From contig NZ_JALIGC010000037.1 in assembly GCF_024764775.1 (NCBI RefSeq), forward strand, positions 372,001 through 436,000: a DNA stretch of 64,000 nucleotides. The letters run 5' to 3'. The position numbers and the translations under genes were made by a program. Numbering within the stretch: position 1 is the first letter of the stretch; the number at the start of each line of letters is the position of its first letter. Positions 1-8,650 of this stretch are shown piece after piece. Under the pieces are notes generated by a model that was not told the origin of the DNA, did no database searches, and worked only from the letters and a program-made list of their open reading frames with translations. This DNA is from Scandinavium manionii (lineage in GTDB: Bacteria; Pseudomonadota; Gammaproteobacteria; Enterobacterales; Enterobacteriaceae).

Positions 1-506
1 TGTTTAGTGTGGAGAGCGTGGACCTGGAATTCAGCAACGGCGAGCGCCGCGTGTATGAACGGATGCGTCCTTCCACACGTGAAGCGGTGATGATAGTCCC
101 CATTGTGGACGACCATCTTATTCTGATCCGCGAATACGCCGTGGGTACGGAATCGTATGAGCTCGGGTTTTCGAAAGGGCTTATCGATGCGGGGGAAACC
201 GTGTTTGAAGCCGCCAATCGCGAGCTGAAAGAGGAAGTGGGATTCGGTGCCAATAACCTGACGTTTCTGAAGAAACTCGGGATGGCGCCGTCGTACTTCT
301 CCAGTAAAATGAATATCGTGGTAGCGGAAGATCTTTATCCGGAATCATTGCCGGGTGACGAACCTGAACCGCTGCCGCAGGTGCGCTGGCCGCTGGCTCA
401 GATGCTGACGCTGCTGGAAGACCCCGATTTCAACGAGGCCCGTAACGTGAGCGCGCTGTTCCTGGTGCGTGAATGGCTGAAAGCGCAGGGCCGCTTGAGC
501 GAGTAG
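1..506 (+). CDS. nudE: ADP compounds hydrolase NudE, 5'-truncated by window edge
   Basis: Nudix hydrolase that cleaves ADP-ribose, NADH and related ADP-containing compounds. The frame is open from the first bases of the window and reads F-S-V-E-S-V-D-L, matching an internal part of NudE, so about 20 N-terminal residues lie outside; the GTG at position 9 is not a real start. The Nudix box is intact: GLIDAGE, then seven residues, then RELKEEVGF. The C-terminus is near the E. coli end. The stop is followed at once by a REP-like repeat and then by the convergent mrcA gene. Confidence 0.95.
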   Translation, partial: FSVESVDLEFSNGERRVYERMRPSTREAVMIVPIVDDHLILIREYAVGTESYELGFSKGLIDAGETVFEAANRELKEEVGFGANNLTFLKKLGMAPSYFSSKMNIVVAEDLYPESLPGDEPEPLPQVRWPLAQMLTLLEDPDFNEARNVSALFLVREWLKAQGRLSE

Positions 507-532
507 GCCTGGTAAGCGTAGCGCCACCGGGC
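507..532. repeat. REP-like palindrome downstream of nudE
   Basis: Imperfect palindrome with arms GCCTGGT and ACCGGGC around a GCGTAGCG centre, typical of enterobacterial repetitive extragenic palindromes. It begins one base after the nudE stop. Such elements often stabilise mRNA 3' ends or bind gyrase; that role is inferred here. Confidence 0.7.
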
Positions 533-562
533 AAAAGCCTCACGCGCTTTATTCAGATCAGC

Positions 563-589
563 AAAAAGGCGCCAGAGGCGCCTTTTTTG
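563..589 (-). terminator. Rho-independent terminator for mrcA, probably bidirectional
   Basis: The stem AAAGGCGCC / GGCGCCTTT with a short AGA-type loop has a T-run on the plus side and an A-run on the other, so it can stop transcription from both nudE and mrcA. It lies directly against the mrcA stop codon. Confidence 0.85.
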
Positions 590-3142
590 TCAGAACAGTT
601 CGTGAGTTTCGCCGTTATCCATCAGCGTGGTGCCCACTTCGCGCACCGCCTGTTGGGTTGGTTGTGTACCCTCGATAAAGTACTCTTCGCGACTGCTGCC
701 CCCGCTTGCTAACTGGCCGGTGCTACGGTCGATATTGACCGTCACCACGCCCGCTGGCGGCGTAAATGGCTGTTCAGGTACGCCTTCCAGCGCCGCTTTC
801 ATGTATAGGTCCCAGGCTGGCTGTGCGCTCTTCGCGCCGCCTTCGTAGCCGGAAATCTGATCTTTAATCGCGCCGGAAGCGGTAGTGCGCCCGAGGTCAC
901 GGCGATGATCGTCAAAGCCAATCCACACCGATGTCACCACCCCCGGACCGTAACCTGAGAACCATGCATCTTTCGAGCTGTTAGTGGTCCCGGTTTTACC
1001 GCCGATATCATGGCGCTTCAGGTCACGGCCTGCACGCCAGCCTGTACCCTGCCAGCCTGGTTCGCCAAAGATGTTGGTATTCAGGGCGCTCTTGATCAGG
1101 AAGGAGAGCGGCGTGCTGATGACGTGTGGCGCATATTCCTGACCGCCGCTGCGCGCGACCAGCGCCTGGTTCGCTTGTTCAAGGCTAGGCATCGGTACCG
1201 TGGAGTTTTTAGGTTCCAGGGACGTGGCCACGTCTTCAACGTCTTTGTTTTCCAGCACGTCGGACTTTGGCGTATCCCCGTAAATCACCGGAATATCGCA
1301 ATCGGCACAGGCAATTTTCGGTTTGGCTTCGAAAAGCGTCCCGGCCGCGTCGTTCTCAATTTTACTGATGAAGTACGGGTCAATCAGGAAGCCGCCGTTG
1401 GCCATCACCGAGTAACCGCGCGCCACCTGAAGCGGTGTAAAGGAGGCGGAGCCGAGCGCTAACGATTCTGTCCGCACAATGTTATTGGCCGGGAAACCAA
1501 AGCGCTGCAGATATTCTGCGGCGTAGTCCACGCCCATCGCACGCATCGCGCGCACCATCACCACGTTTTTCGACTGACCGAGACCCTGGCGCAGACGAAT
1601 CGGACCGGCGTACTGCGGCGGTGAGTTTTTCGGACTCCAGTCGGAACCGGCGCCGGCATCCCAACGGGAAATTGGCACGTCGTTCAGAATGCTCGCCAGC
1701 GTCAGACCTTTGTCCATCGCCGCGGTATAAAGGAACGGTTTGATGTTAGAACCGACCTGGCGCAGCGCCTGGGTGGCACGGTTGAATTTGCTCTGGTTGA
1801 AATCAAAGCCGCCAACCAGCGCAATAATGGCGCCGTTTTGTGGATTGATGGACACCAGCGCGGAGTTTACGTCCGGAACCTGCGCCAGCCACCAACTTTC
1901 ATTCACCTGACGAACCCAGATTTGCTGGCCGGTCTGGACAACATCGGTGACTTTACGCGGCGTTGAGCCCTGCTGGGTGTCGGATCGGTACGGACGCGCC
2001 CAACGTATTCCGTCCATGTTCAGCTGCACCGATGTGCCGTCGGCGGTCATCGCCATAGCTTGCTGAGGATCTGCCGATGTGACCACTGCAGGCTCAAGCG
2101 GCCCGTAGGTCGGCAAACTCTTCAGCGTATCGGTGATTTTTTTGCTGTCCCATGGGGTTTCGCCCACTTTCCACAGCACGTTGGTCGGACCGCGATAGCC
2201 GTGGCGCATATCGTAATCCATCACGTTGGTACGCAATGCGTTCTGCGCCGCCAGCTGATCTTTACGACCAATAGTGGTGTAAACGCGATAGCCGTCTTCG
2301 TAAGCCTGGTCGCCGTAACGGCTGACCATTTCCTGGCGCACCATTTCTGTCAGGTACGGCGCGGAGAAAGCAATTTCCGGCGCATGGTAGCTGGCATCAA
2401 TCGGTTCGCGGACCGCTGAATCGTATTGCGCCTGGGTGATGTAGTTTTCACTCAGCATACGCGACAGCACCACGTTACGGCGGGCGGTCGCTCTGTTCAT
2501 CGAATACAGCGGGTTAAAGGTTGACGGTGCCTTCGGCAGACCGGCAATTACCGCCATTTCGCTCAGCGTCAACTGATCAATCGACTTGCCAAAATAGACC
2601 TGCGCGGCAGCACCGACGCCATAAGCGCGATAGCCGAGATAAATCTTGTTCAGGTACAGCTCAAGAATTTCATCTTTGCTGAGCAGCTGCTCAATGCGGA
2701 TCGCCAGGAACGCTTCTTTGATTTTACGCGTCAGCGTTTTTTCCGGGCTGAGGAAGAAGTTACGCGCCAGCTGCTGAGTAATGGTACTCGCACCCTGAGA
2801 GGCGTGGCCGGAGAACAGCGCCACGCTTGCCGCACGGAAAATCCCCACAGGGTCAATCCCGTGATGCTCGTAGAAACGGCTGTCTTCTGTCGCAATAAAG
2901 GCTTTCGTCAGCTCTGGCGGCATTTGGCTCAGGGTGACCGGAATACGACGTTTTTCACCGTACTGGGCAATCAGCTCGCCATCGGCGCTGAAGATTTGCA
3001 TTGGGATCTGCAGGCGCACATCCCTGAGCGTGGCTACGTCGGGTAGCTGGGGCTCAATAAATTTGTAGAGGCCATATATCGAGCCTGCTCCCAGCAGAAT
3101 GCAACAGACTGCAAGGATGAATAAATACTTTACGAACTTCAC
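590..3142 (-). CDS. mrcA: Penicillin-binding protein 1A (bifunctional glycosyltransferase/transpeptidase)
   Basis: Class A PBP that polymerises lipid II and cross-links peptidoglycan at the outer face of the inner membrane. The 850-residue protein has a short cytoplasmic N-terminus and one membrane anchor (about residues 5-28). The GT51 glycosyltransferase domain follows, with catalytic Glu86 in TEDSRFYEHHG. An OB-like linker precedes the transpeptidase domain, which carries the active-site SNIK motif (near residue 465), the SKN motif (GLGQSKN) and the KTGTT box. Length matches E. coli PBP1a. It is transcribed divergently from hofM, as in E. coli, and ends at a strong terminator. The LpoA outer-membrane activator is not encoded here. 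Confidence 0.98.
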   Translation of the reverse strand: MKFVKYLFILAVCCILLGAGSIYGLYKFIEPQLPDVATLRDVRLQIPMQIFSADGELIAQYGEKRRIPVTLSQMPPELTKAFIATEDSRFYEHHGIDPVGIFRAASVALFSGHASQGASTITQQLARNFFLSPEKTLTRKIKEAFLAIRIEQLLSKDEILELYLNKIYLGYRAYGVGAAAQVYFGKSIDQLTLSEMAVIAGLPKAPSTFNPLYSMNRATARRNVVLSRMLSENYITQAQYDSAVREPIDASYHAPEIAFSAPYLTEMVRQEMVSRYGDQAYEDGYRVYTTIGRKDQLAAQNALRTNVMDYDMRHGYRGPTNVLWKVGETPWDSKKITDTLKSLPTYGPLEPAVVTSADPQQAMAMTADGTSVQLNMDGIRWARPYRSDTQQGSTPRKVTDVVQTGQQIWVRQVNESWWLAQVPDVNSALVSINPQNGAIIALVGGFDFNQSKFNRATQALRQVGSNIKPFLYTAAMDKGLTLASILNDVPISRWDAGAGSDWSPKNSPPQYAGPIRLRQGLGQSKNVVMVRAMRAMGVDYAAEYLQRFGFPANNIVRTESLALGSASFTPLQVARGYSVMANGGFLIDPYFISKIENDAAGTLFEAKPKIACADCDIPVIYGDTPKSDVLENKDVEDVATSLEPKNSTVPMPSLEQANQALVARSGGQEYAPHVISTPLSFLIKSALNTNIFGEPGWQGTGWRAGRDLKRHDIGGKTGTTNSSKDAWFSGYGPGVVTSVWIGFDDHRRDLGRTTASGAIKDQISGYEGGAKSAQPAWDLYMKAALEGVPEQPFTPPAGVVTVNIDRSTGQLASGGSSREEYFIEGTQPTQQAVREVGTTLMDNGETHELF

Positions 3143-3218
3143 CGGAGATTTCCCATTTAGAGGTAATTGGGCAGTTTATAAACAAACGCGCGGTAGTATA
3201 AAGGCAAGCCTGAAGCAT

Positions 3219-3262
3219 TGATATACCCGTCATATTTCAAACTGTATGGGCGTTGGCTCGGA
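3219..3262. repeat. Probable relict of an RSA-type intergenic repeat
   Basis: The stretch ATATACCCGTCATATTTCAA followed by a GCGTTGGCT motif resembles, with mismatches, the reverse complement of the end of the longer repeat after fkpA (36861-36982). Only one end is recognisable, so it is read as a decayed or truncated copy between mrcA and hofM. The similarity was judged by eye. Confidence 0.45.
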
Positions 3263-3290
3263 TGGGTTGAAGGATAAGGAGATCGTAAGA

Positions 3291-4013
3291 ATGGCTTACA
3301 GTCAATGGCAGGCTGGATTGCACTTTCAGCAGGATAGTATCGTCTGCGTCGCGCTACAGAAAACACGTTTAGGGAGAGCATTACGCCGCTGGTGGCAACT
3401 GCCGCTGGAGGACAAGAACGACGATAAATGTACGGCGGCGGTGCTGCGGCGAATTCAACGTGAAATGCCGCGCTTTCATCGTGTTGCGGTCGCCGTTCCC
3501 GCCTCAGATACGCTACAAATACAGCTGCCACCGCCACAGATGTCGCTGCGTGAAAGCGAACTGGCGCAGTGGGTGGCCAGCACGGTGGCAAAACAGCTCG
3601 AGATGCCGGCCGAAAGTCTCATCTTTGACTATCAAAACGCTGACACGAATAGTTACAGCGTGACTGCCGCCAGACGGCACGATATTGAACAGCTGCAACA
3701 GAGTTTGCGCGCGGCGGGTCTGAATCTCTCGTCGGTCACGCCGGATGCCAGCGCCTTACAACACTTTCTGCCGTGGATGGACAGCGACATCCCGGGGATC
3801 TGCTGGCGCGACAAAGACCAGTGGCTGTGGGCAACGCGCACCGCCTGGGGCTGCAATGCAGAACTGCCCGACGGATTGATGGAATGCAGCACGCAGTCCG
3901 CTGGGGGGCAATGTTTTAATCCGTGGTTTCCCTTAAACCAGCTCCAGCCTCCGCTGCCGGAATGCGGTGACGCGTTTGCCATTGCCCTGGCGCTTGCCCT
4001 GGGAGTGAACTGA
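3291..4013 (+). CDS. hofM: PilM-like DNA uptake/pilus protein HofM
   Basis: First gene of hofMNOPQ, the enterobacterial counterpart of pilMNOPQ, which builds the inner-membrane platform and secretin of type IV pilus/competence systems. PilM-type proteins are actin-like cytoplasmic proteins that bind the PilN N-terminus. I chose the ATG at 3291 (MAYSQWQAGLHFQQ), preceded by AAGGAGA at a suitable distance. The product is 240 residues, a little shorter than the E. coli protein. Sequence conservation in the hof operon is much lower than in neighbouring genes, except for a conserved central stretch around TPDASALQ. Confidence 0.88.
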   Translation: MAYSQWQAGLHFQQDSIVCVALQKTRLGRALRRWWQLPLEDKNDDKCTAAVLRRIQREMPRFHRVAVAVPASDTLQIQLPPPQMSLRESELAQWVASTVAKQLEMPAESLIFDYQNADTNSYSVTAARRHDIEQLQQSLRAAGLNLSSVTPDASALQHFLPWMDSDIPGICWRDKDQWLWATRTAWGCNAELPDGLMECSTQSAGGQCFNPWFPLNQLQPPLPECGDAFAIALALALGVN

Positions 4014-4014
4014 G

Positions 4015-4554
4015 ATGCGCCGACAGGTGAACTTACTGTGCTGGCGCGAACAGCGCCGACGTGAGTGTTTACGGTTATGGGGCGCGATGTTTATCGGCGT
4101 TTTGTTGATAACGCTGGCGTTGATTATTGCCGGTCGCGCCCGGCAGTCGCAGCAGCATACCTGGCTGGCTTTGCGACAGGAGAGCGACCAGGCGGTGCGC
4201 CAGATGCTGACTCAACAGGAGCGGCGGCTGCGCGCGGAGCAAGCGCGTGTACGGGTCGTGCAACGGCGTGAGCTGCAGCGTGCAATGACACTTCGCTGGC
4301 AAACAACGCTGCTGACACTGGCGGAAAAAATGCCCGCGCAAGCGTGGCTCACCGCGCTGGAATGGCAGGGTGAGGCATTACGCTTCACGGGGCTGGCAAA
4401 CCGCTTCCCCACATTGACTCAGGTTGAGCTTGTGGCTCGAAGCCTGCCGGGTTTTGGCCCGGTCACACCGGGTGCAACACGTCGCGATGAACAAGGGCAC
4501 TGGCAGTTCAGCTATCAGCTACAGACGGAGGCCGTTGATGCAGAGTTTCGCTGA
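4015..4554 (+). CDS. hofN: PilN-like DNA uptake protein HofN
   Basis: Bitopic inner-membrane protein of the PilN family. It has a short basic cytoplasmic N-terminus (MRRQVNLLCWREQRRR), one membrane segment (about residues 22-42, rich in Leu/Ile) and a long Arg/Gln-rich periplasmic coiled-coil region. The N-terminal NLL-WR element is the usual PilM-binding motif of PilN. It starts one base after the hofM stop and overlaps hofO by 17 bases, indicating translational coupling. Confidence 0.87.
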   Translation: MRRQVNLLCWREQRRRECLRLWGAMFIGVLLITLALIIAGRARQSQQHTWLALRQESDQAVRQMLTQQERRLRAEQARVRVVQRRELQRAMTLRWQTTLLTLAEKMPAQAWLTALEWQGEALRFTGLANRFPTLTQVELVARSLPGFGPVTPGATRRDEQGHWQFSYQLQTEAVDAEFR

Positions 4555-4969
4555 CCGCTGGTGTGACTTTTCACCGCGGGTGCGGTTCGGCATCTGGCTC
4601 ACGCTACTGGGTTTGCTAACGGTTATTGGGCGTTTTTGCAGCCGTGAACCGTTCATTGAGCCAGACCTGCCTCCACTCAACGCGCAGTGGCAGAAAATTA
4701 TGCCGCTGCGACCTGTCGCTTCCCACGTATCTCCCGCGCCGACGAAACCTTTTTCAGCGCTTGATATGGACAGTCCTGACAGCCGTGTCGTGAGCTGGCA
4801 ACCGGCGGGCAGCGGGGGAGAACTCACGCTGGAGGCAAACTGGCAGGGCATTCCGCTTTTATTTGATCAGCTGGCCGATCGGGGTCGCGCCGTCAGGGGG
4901 TTCAGCATCCAGCCGGAACAGCAGCATTTACGGCTGATTCTGCAGATTGAGGCGAACGGCGATGACTAA
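4538..4969 (+). CDS. hofO: PilO-like DNA uptake protein HofO
   Basis: Member of the PilO position in the operon, 143 residues from the ATG at 4538, inside the end of hofN. It has a membrane segment near residues 16-36 (FGIWLTLLGLLTVIG) and a periplasmic domain that would pair with HofN. Identification rests mainly on position and topology plus similarity to E. coli HofO around the SW-P-GGEL segment; PilO proteins are poorly conserved. Confidence 0.85.
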   Translation: MQSFADRWCDFSPRVRFGIWLTLLGLLTVIGRFCSREPFIEPDLPPLNAQWQKIMPLRPVASHVSPAPTKPFSALDMDSPDSRVVSWQPAGSGGELTLEANWQGIPLLFDQLADRGRAVRGFSIQPEQQHLRLILQIEANGDD

Positions 4970-5360
4970 ATGGCGGGTGCTAACCATGCTTGCGCTGCCG
5001 TATCTGCTCGGTATGCGCGACCCGTTCCAGCCAATAGAAGATCCCTGCGCCACATCGCAGCAGGCGCTCTGGCATTACCGCGGCTCGGTAAGCCACGGCG
5101 TGCTGAGAACGGGCATCGTGCTGGAACCCGGCGGCAAATGGCGACGCCTGAATCAAGGGCAGCGGCTGGAAAATGGCTGGACGGTCGCAGACGTTCAGCC
5201 CGACTACATGGACATCACTAGCGGCCAGGATTGCGAACCGTCGCAGTGGCGCTGGATGAAAGAGGGAACGAAACATGATTCGAAGGATGCTTCTGGGGTT
5301 ACTGCTGATGGTCTTCGCGGTATCGGGCAAGGAAAAGGCGGTCTCGCTGACGGTGGATGA
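4962..5360 (+). CDS. hofP: PilP-like DNA uptake protein HofP
   Basis: Small periplasmic/inner-membrane-associated protein of the PilP position, 132 residues from the ATG at 4962, which overlaps the end of hofO by 8 bases. The hydrophobic N-terminus (LTMLALPYLLGMRDPF) is followed by the conserved MRDPF element and a domain ending in a C-E-P-QW segment. The 3' end runs 86 bases into hofQ in another frame, as in E. coli where the two genes also overlap. PilP links the PilNO platform to the secretin. Confidence 0.85.
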   Translation: MTKWRVLTMLALPYLLGMRDPFQPIEDPCATSQQALWHYRGSVSHGVLRTGIVLEPGGKWRRLNQGQRLENGWTVADVQPDYMDITSGQDCEPSQWRWMKEGTKHDSKDASGVTADGLRGIGQGKGGLADGG

Positions 5361-6510
5361 GGTGCCCGTTGCGCAGGTATTGCAGGCCATTGCCGGGTTG
5401 GGAGAGCGGAATATCGTTATCGCCCCCGATGTCAGCGGGCAAATATCACTCCAGTTCAATAACCTTCCGTGGATGCAGGCTTTGCAGACGGTGGTGGGCA
5501 GTGCGGGGCTGACGCTGGATACCCAGGGCAGCGTGCTGTTTGTGCATACCAAAGCGTGGCTCGCCGAGAAACAGGCTCAGCGCGAAGCGGAAACCCAACG
5601 GCGCTTATCGACGGTGCCGTTGAAAGGGCAAAGCGTCTCCTTGCAATACGCCGATGCCACAGAGCTTGCGAAAGCCGGGGAAAAACTGGTGAGCAGTCGC
5701 GGGACGCTGACGGTCGATAAGCGCTCTAACCGGCTGCTAATCCGCGATGACCAACTGCACATTACGGATTTGCTCGCCTGGATTAATGAGATGGATTTGC
5801 CGATTGGCCAGGTCGAATTAACTGCCCATATCGTCACAATGAATGAAAAGAGCCTGCGCGAACTGGGCGTGAAATGGAGTCTGGCCGATGCCGAAGGCAG
5901 CGTAGGCTCAGGCAAGATAACCACCCTGGGAAGCGACCTTTCGGTGGCAAACGCGACCACTCATGCCGGGTTTAACATCGGTAAAATCAGCGGAAGGTTG
6001 CTGGAGCTGGAGCTCTCAGCGCTGGAACAAAAACAGCAGCTGGAGATTATCGCCAGCCCGCATCTGCTGGCATCGCACTTACAACCAGCGAGTATCAAGC
6101 AGGGCACGGAAATCCCGTATCAGGTTTCCAGCGGGGAAAGCGGTGCGACGTCGGTGGAGTTTAAAGAAGCGGTTCTGGGCATGGAAGTGACGCCAACAGT
6201 GCTGCAAAATAACCGCGTGCGGCTCAAACTGAAAATCACCGAAGACATGCCCGGGCAAGTTTTACAGCAAGCGGAAGGGGAAGTATTGGCGATAGATAAG
6301 CAGGAGATCGAGACGCAGGTTGAGGTGAAAAGTGGTGAAACGCTGGCGTTGGGTGGGATTTTTTCGCAAAAAAATAAGACTGCGCGAGACAGTATCCCGG
6401 TACTGGGCGACATCCCCTGGTTGGGTCAGTTGTTCCGTCATGATGGAAAAGACAGCGAACGGCGAGAGCTGGTTGTGTTCATCACACCGCGTATTATTTC
6501 TGTGCAATAA
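5275..6510 (+). CDS. hofQ: Secretin HofQ (PilQ-like outer-membrane DNA uptake porin)
   Basis: Secretin-family protein of 411 residues. It has an N-terminal hydrophobic signal (MLLGLLLMVFAVSG), an N0/STN-like domain with VDEVPVAQVLQAIA, an N1 domain (VPLKGQSVSLQYADATELA), and the C-terminal secretin core with the signature VPVLGDIPWLG-type stretch SIPVLGDIPWLGQLFR ending in ELVVFITPRII. In E. coli this operon lets cells use DNA as a nutrient and is induced with the Sxy/CRP competence regulon; the sequence does not show whether it is expressed. The major pilin and the ATPase genes are not in the window. Confidence 0.95.
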   Translation: MIRRMLLGLLLMVFAVSGKEKAVSLTVDEVPVAQVLQAIAGLGERNIVIAPDVSGQISLQFNNLPWMQALQTVVGSAGLTLDTQGSVLFVHTKAWLAEKQAQREAETQRRLSTVPLKGQSVSLQYADATELAKAGEKLVSSRGTLTVDKRSNRLLIRDDQLHITDLLAWINEMDLPIGQVELTAHIVTMNEKSLRELGVKWSLADAEGSVGSGKITTLGSDLSVANATTHAGFNIGKISGRLLELELSALEQKQQLEIIASPHLLASHLQPASIKQGTEIPYQVSSGESGATSVEFKEAVLGMEVTPTVLQNNRVRLKLKITEDMPGQVLQQAEGEVLAIDKQEIETQVEVKSGETLALGGIFSQKNKTARDSIPVLGDIPWLGQLFRHDGKDSERRELVVFITPRIISVQ

Positions 6511-6633
6511 AGGATTTACTGACATTCTTTTCGTACTGAACACGTTTCAGGTGTTTGACGTGAGACCGGATTTAGCATACAAGGAGTACCGATTTGAGAG
6601 TCGGTGCCCTGCAAAATCTGGTAATTATTAGAG

Positions 6634-6663
6634 TTGCCAAACCTGCCGGTATATTGAGATAAT
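6634..6663 (+). promoter_or_regulatory. Candidate sigma70 promoter for aroKB
   Basis: TTGCCA and GATAAT are separated by 18 bases about 115 bases upstream of aroK. The rest of the 269-base hofQ-aroK spacer shows no convincing gene. The location agrees with the separate transcription of aroKB-damX-dam known in E. coli, but the match is moderate and was found by eye. Confidence 0.5.
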
Positions 6664-6779
6664 TTTCGGTCTGACTCTCGCACTATCGCATATGAGGTTT
6701 CAGTTCATGCCTGGCGTCGCCGTTGTGGTTCGCGTCGCGGGTTTATTATTAACGAAATAGTCTTAGTAGTACCGAAAAA

Positions 6780-7301
6780 ATGGCAGAGAAACGCAATATC
6801 TTTCTGGTTGGGCCTATGGGTGCCGGCAAAAGCACTATTGGGCGCCAGTTAGCTCAACAGCTCAATATGGAATTTTACGATTCTGATCAAGAGATTGAGA
6901 AACGCACTGGCGCTGACGTGGGCTGGGTCTTTGATGTCGAAGGCGAAGACGGTTTCCGTGACCGCGAAGAAAAAATCATCAATGAATTGACGGAAAAGCA
7001 GGGAATTGTGCTGGCAACTGGCGGCGGCTCTGTGAAATCCCGTGAAACGCGCAATCGTCTCTCCGCTCGCGGCGTTGTGGTGTACCTCGAAACCACAATT
7101 GAGAAGCAATTGGCGCGTACGCAACGTGATAAAAAGCGTCCGCTGCTGCAGGTTGAAACGCCACCGCGTGAAGTCCTGGAAGCGTTAGCAGGCGAGCGTA
7201 ATCCTTTATACGAAGAAATTGCCGATGTCACTATCCGCACTGACGATCAGAGCGCGAAAGTGGTGGCAAACCAGATTATTAATATGCTGGAAAGTAACTG
7301 A
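6780..7301 (+). CDS. aroK: Shikimate kinase I
   Basis: Phosphorylates shikimate at O3 with ATP in the fifth step of the chorismate pathway. The 173-residue cytoplasmic enzyme carries a Walker A motif at residues 11-19 (GPMGAGKST), the shikimate-binding DSD motif (YDSDQEIEKRTG), the GGG loop (ATGGGSV) and the lid Arg segment (RPLLQ). Length equals E. coli AroK. It is the first gene of the aroK-aroB-damX-dam-rpe-gph-trpS array. Confidence 0.98.
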   Translation: MAEKRNIFLVGPMGAGKSTIGRQLAQQLNMEFYDSDQEIEKRTGADVGWVFDVEGEDGFRDREEKIINELTEKQGIVLATGGGSVKSRETRNRLSARGVVVYLETTIEKQLARTQRDKKRPLLQVETPPREVLEALAGERNPLYEEIADVTIRTDDQSAKVVANQIINMLESN

Positions 7302-7472
7302 TTCTGGTCAACGCTATACGAAATCGTTCAAGCTGCATCATGGCGGCAACGGCGTGAACTCTTGCTGACATCTGTCAGCAATCGGGGAGCGAAGGCAACC
7401 GACCAGCGAGCAGCCTGAAGGATTACGTGTAGATAGCCAGTAAATGCTAGTAACCAAGGTGGACGTCGCGTT

Positions 7473-8561
7473 ATGGAGAGGATCACAGTAACTCTCGGGG
7501 AACGTAGTTACCCGATTACCATCGCGGCTGGTTTGTTTAACGATCCAGCTTCTTTCCTGCCACTGAAGTCGGGCGATCAGGCAATGCTGGTCACCAACGA
7601 AACTCTGGCACCTGTCTACCTGGACAAGGTACGTTTAGTGCTTGAACAGGCTGGCGTGAAAGTCGACAGCGTTATCATTCCTGATGGCGAGAAGTACAAG
7701 ACGCTGGCAGTGATGGAAACGGTCTTCACCGCGTTACTGCAAAAGCCTCATGGTCGTGATACCACACTGATTGCCCTCGGTGGCGGCGTGGTAGGCGATC
7801 TCACCGGATTTGCGGCCGCAAGCTATCAGCGCGGCGTGCGCTTTATCCAGGTGCCGACCACGTTATTGTCACAGGTCGACTCCTCTGTTGGCGGAAAAAC
7901 TGCCGTTAACCATCCCCTCGGTAAAAACATGATTGGCGCCTTCTGGCAGCCGGTGAATGTTGTTATCGATCTTGATTGCCTGAAAACGCTCCCTGCGCGC
8001 GAACTTTCCTCCGGCCTGGCCGAGGTTATCAAGTACGGCATCATTCTGGATGCAGAATTCTTCTCCTGGCTCGAAAACAACATCGATGCAGTGATGGCCC
8101 TTGATGAAAAAGCAATGGCCTACTGTATTCGTCGCTGTTGTGAGCTGAAAGCCGAAGTTGTTGCCGCAGACGAGCGCGAAACCGGCTTACGTGCTTTACT
8201 CAATCTGGGGCACACCTTTGGTCACGCTATCGAAGCCGAAATGGGTTACGGTAACTGGCTTCACGGTGAGGCGGTCGCGGCCGGAATGGTCATGGCGGCA
8301 CACGCTTCGGAGCGCCTCGGTCAGTTTGAGGCAAAAGATACTCAGCGGATTATTGCCCTGCTCGAACGGGCGAAGTTGCCGGTTTCCGGCCCGCGTGAAA
8401 TGTCTCCTGACGCGTACCTGCCGCATATGATGCGGGATAAAAAGGTCCTCGCCGGTGAGATGCGTTTGGTTTTGCCGCTTTCGATTGGCAAAAGTGAGGT
8501 GCGTGGCGGTGTTGCGCACGATGTAGTTCTTGGCGCTATTGCTGATTGTCAGCAGGCGTAA
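7473..8561 (+). CDS. aroB: 3-dehydroquinate synthase
   Basis: Converts DAHP to 3-dehydroquinate, the second step of aromatic amino acid synthesis, with NAD and a divalent metal. The 362-residue protein has the DGEKYK segment, the nucleotide-binding GGGVVGDLTGFAAA motif (about residues 100-112), the substrate and metal residues in KTAVNHPLGKNMIGAF, and the metal-ligand His pair in LNLGHTFGHAIE and WLHGEAVA. The 170-base gap after aroK holds no other gene that I can support. Confidence 0.98.
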   Translation: MERITVTLGERSYPITIAAGLFNDPASFLPLKSGDQAMLVTNETLAPVYLDKVRLVLEQAGVKVDSVIIPDGEKYKTLAVMETVFTALLQKPHGRDTTLIALGGGVVGDLTGFAAASYQRGVRFIQVPTTLLSQVDSSVGGKTAVNHPLGKNMIGAFWQPVNVVIDLDCLKTLPARELSSGLAEVIKYGIILDAEFFSWLENNIDAVMALDEKAMAYCIRRCCELKAEVVAADERETGLRALLNLGHTFGHAIEAEMGYGNWLHGEAVAAGMVMAAHASERLGQFEAKDTQRIIALLERAKLPVSGPREMSPDAYLPHMMRDKKVLAGEMRLVLPLSIGKSEVRGGVAHDVVLGAIADCQQA

Positions 8562-8650
8562 CTAATAAGAAAGGTCATGTCGCAATAGCGGCGTTTAACT
8601 TCAGGTGATGTGCAAGTGTCGTTGGCATAAGCCTTTTAGTGGGGTGTTAA

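Noticed and set aside
6692..6760. 22-codon frame (MRFQFMPGVAVVV...) in front of aroK, considered as a leader peptide
   Set aside because: No ribosome site before the ATG and no run of aromatic amino acid codons or attenuator hairpin; AroK is not known to be attenuated.
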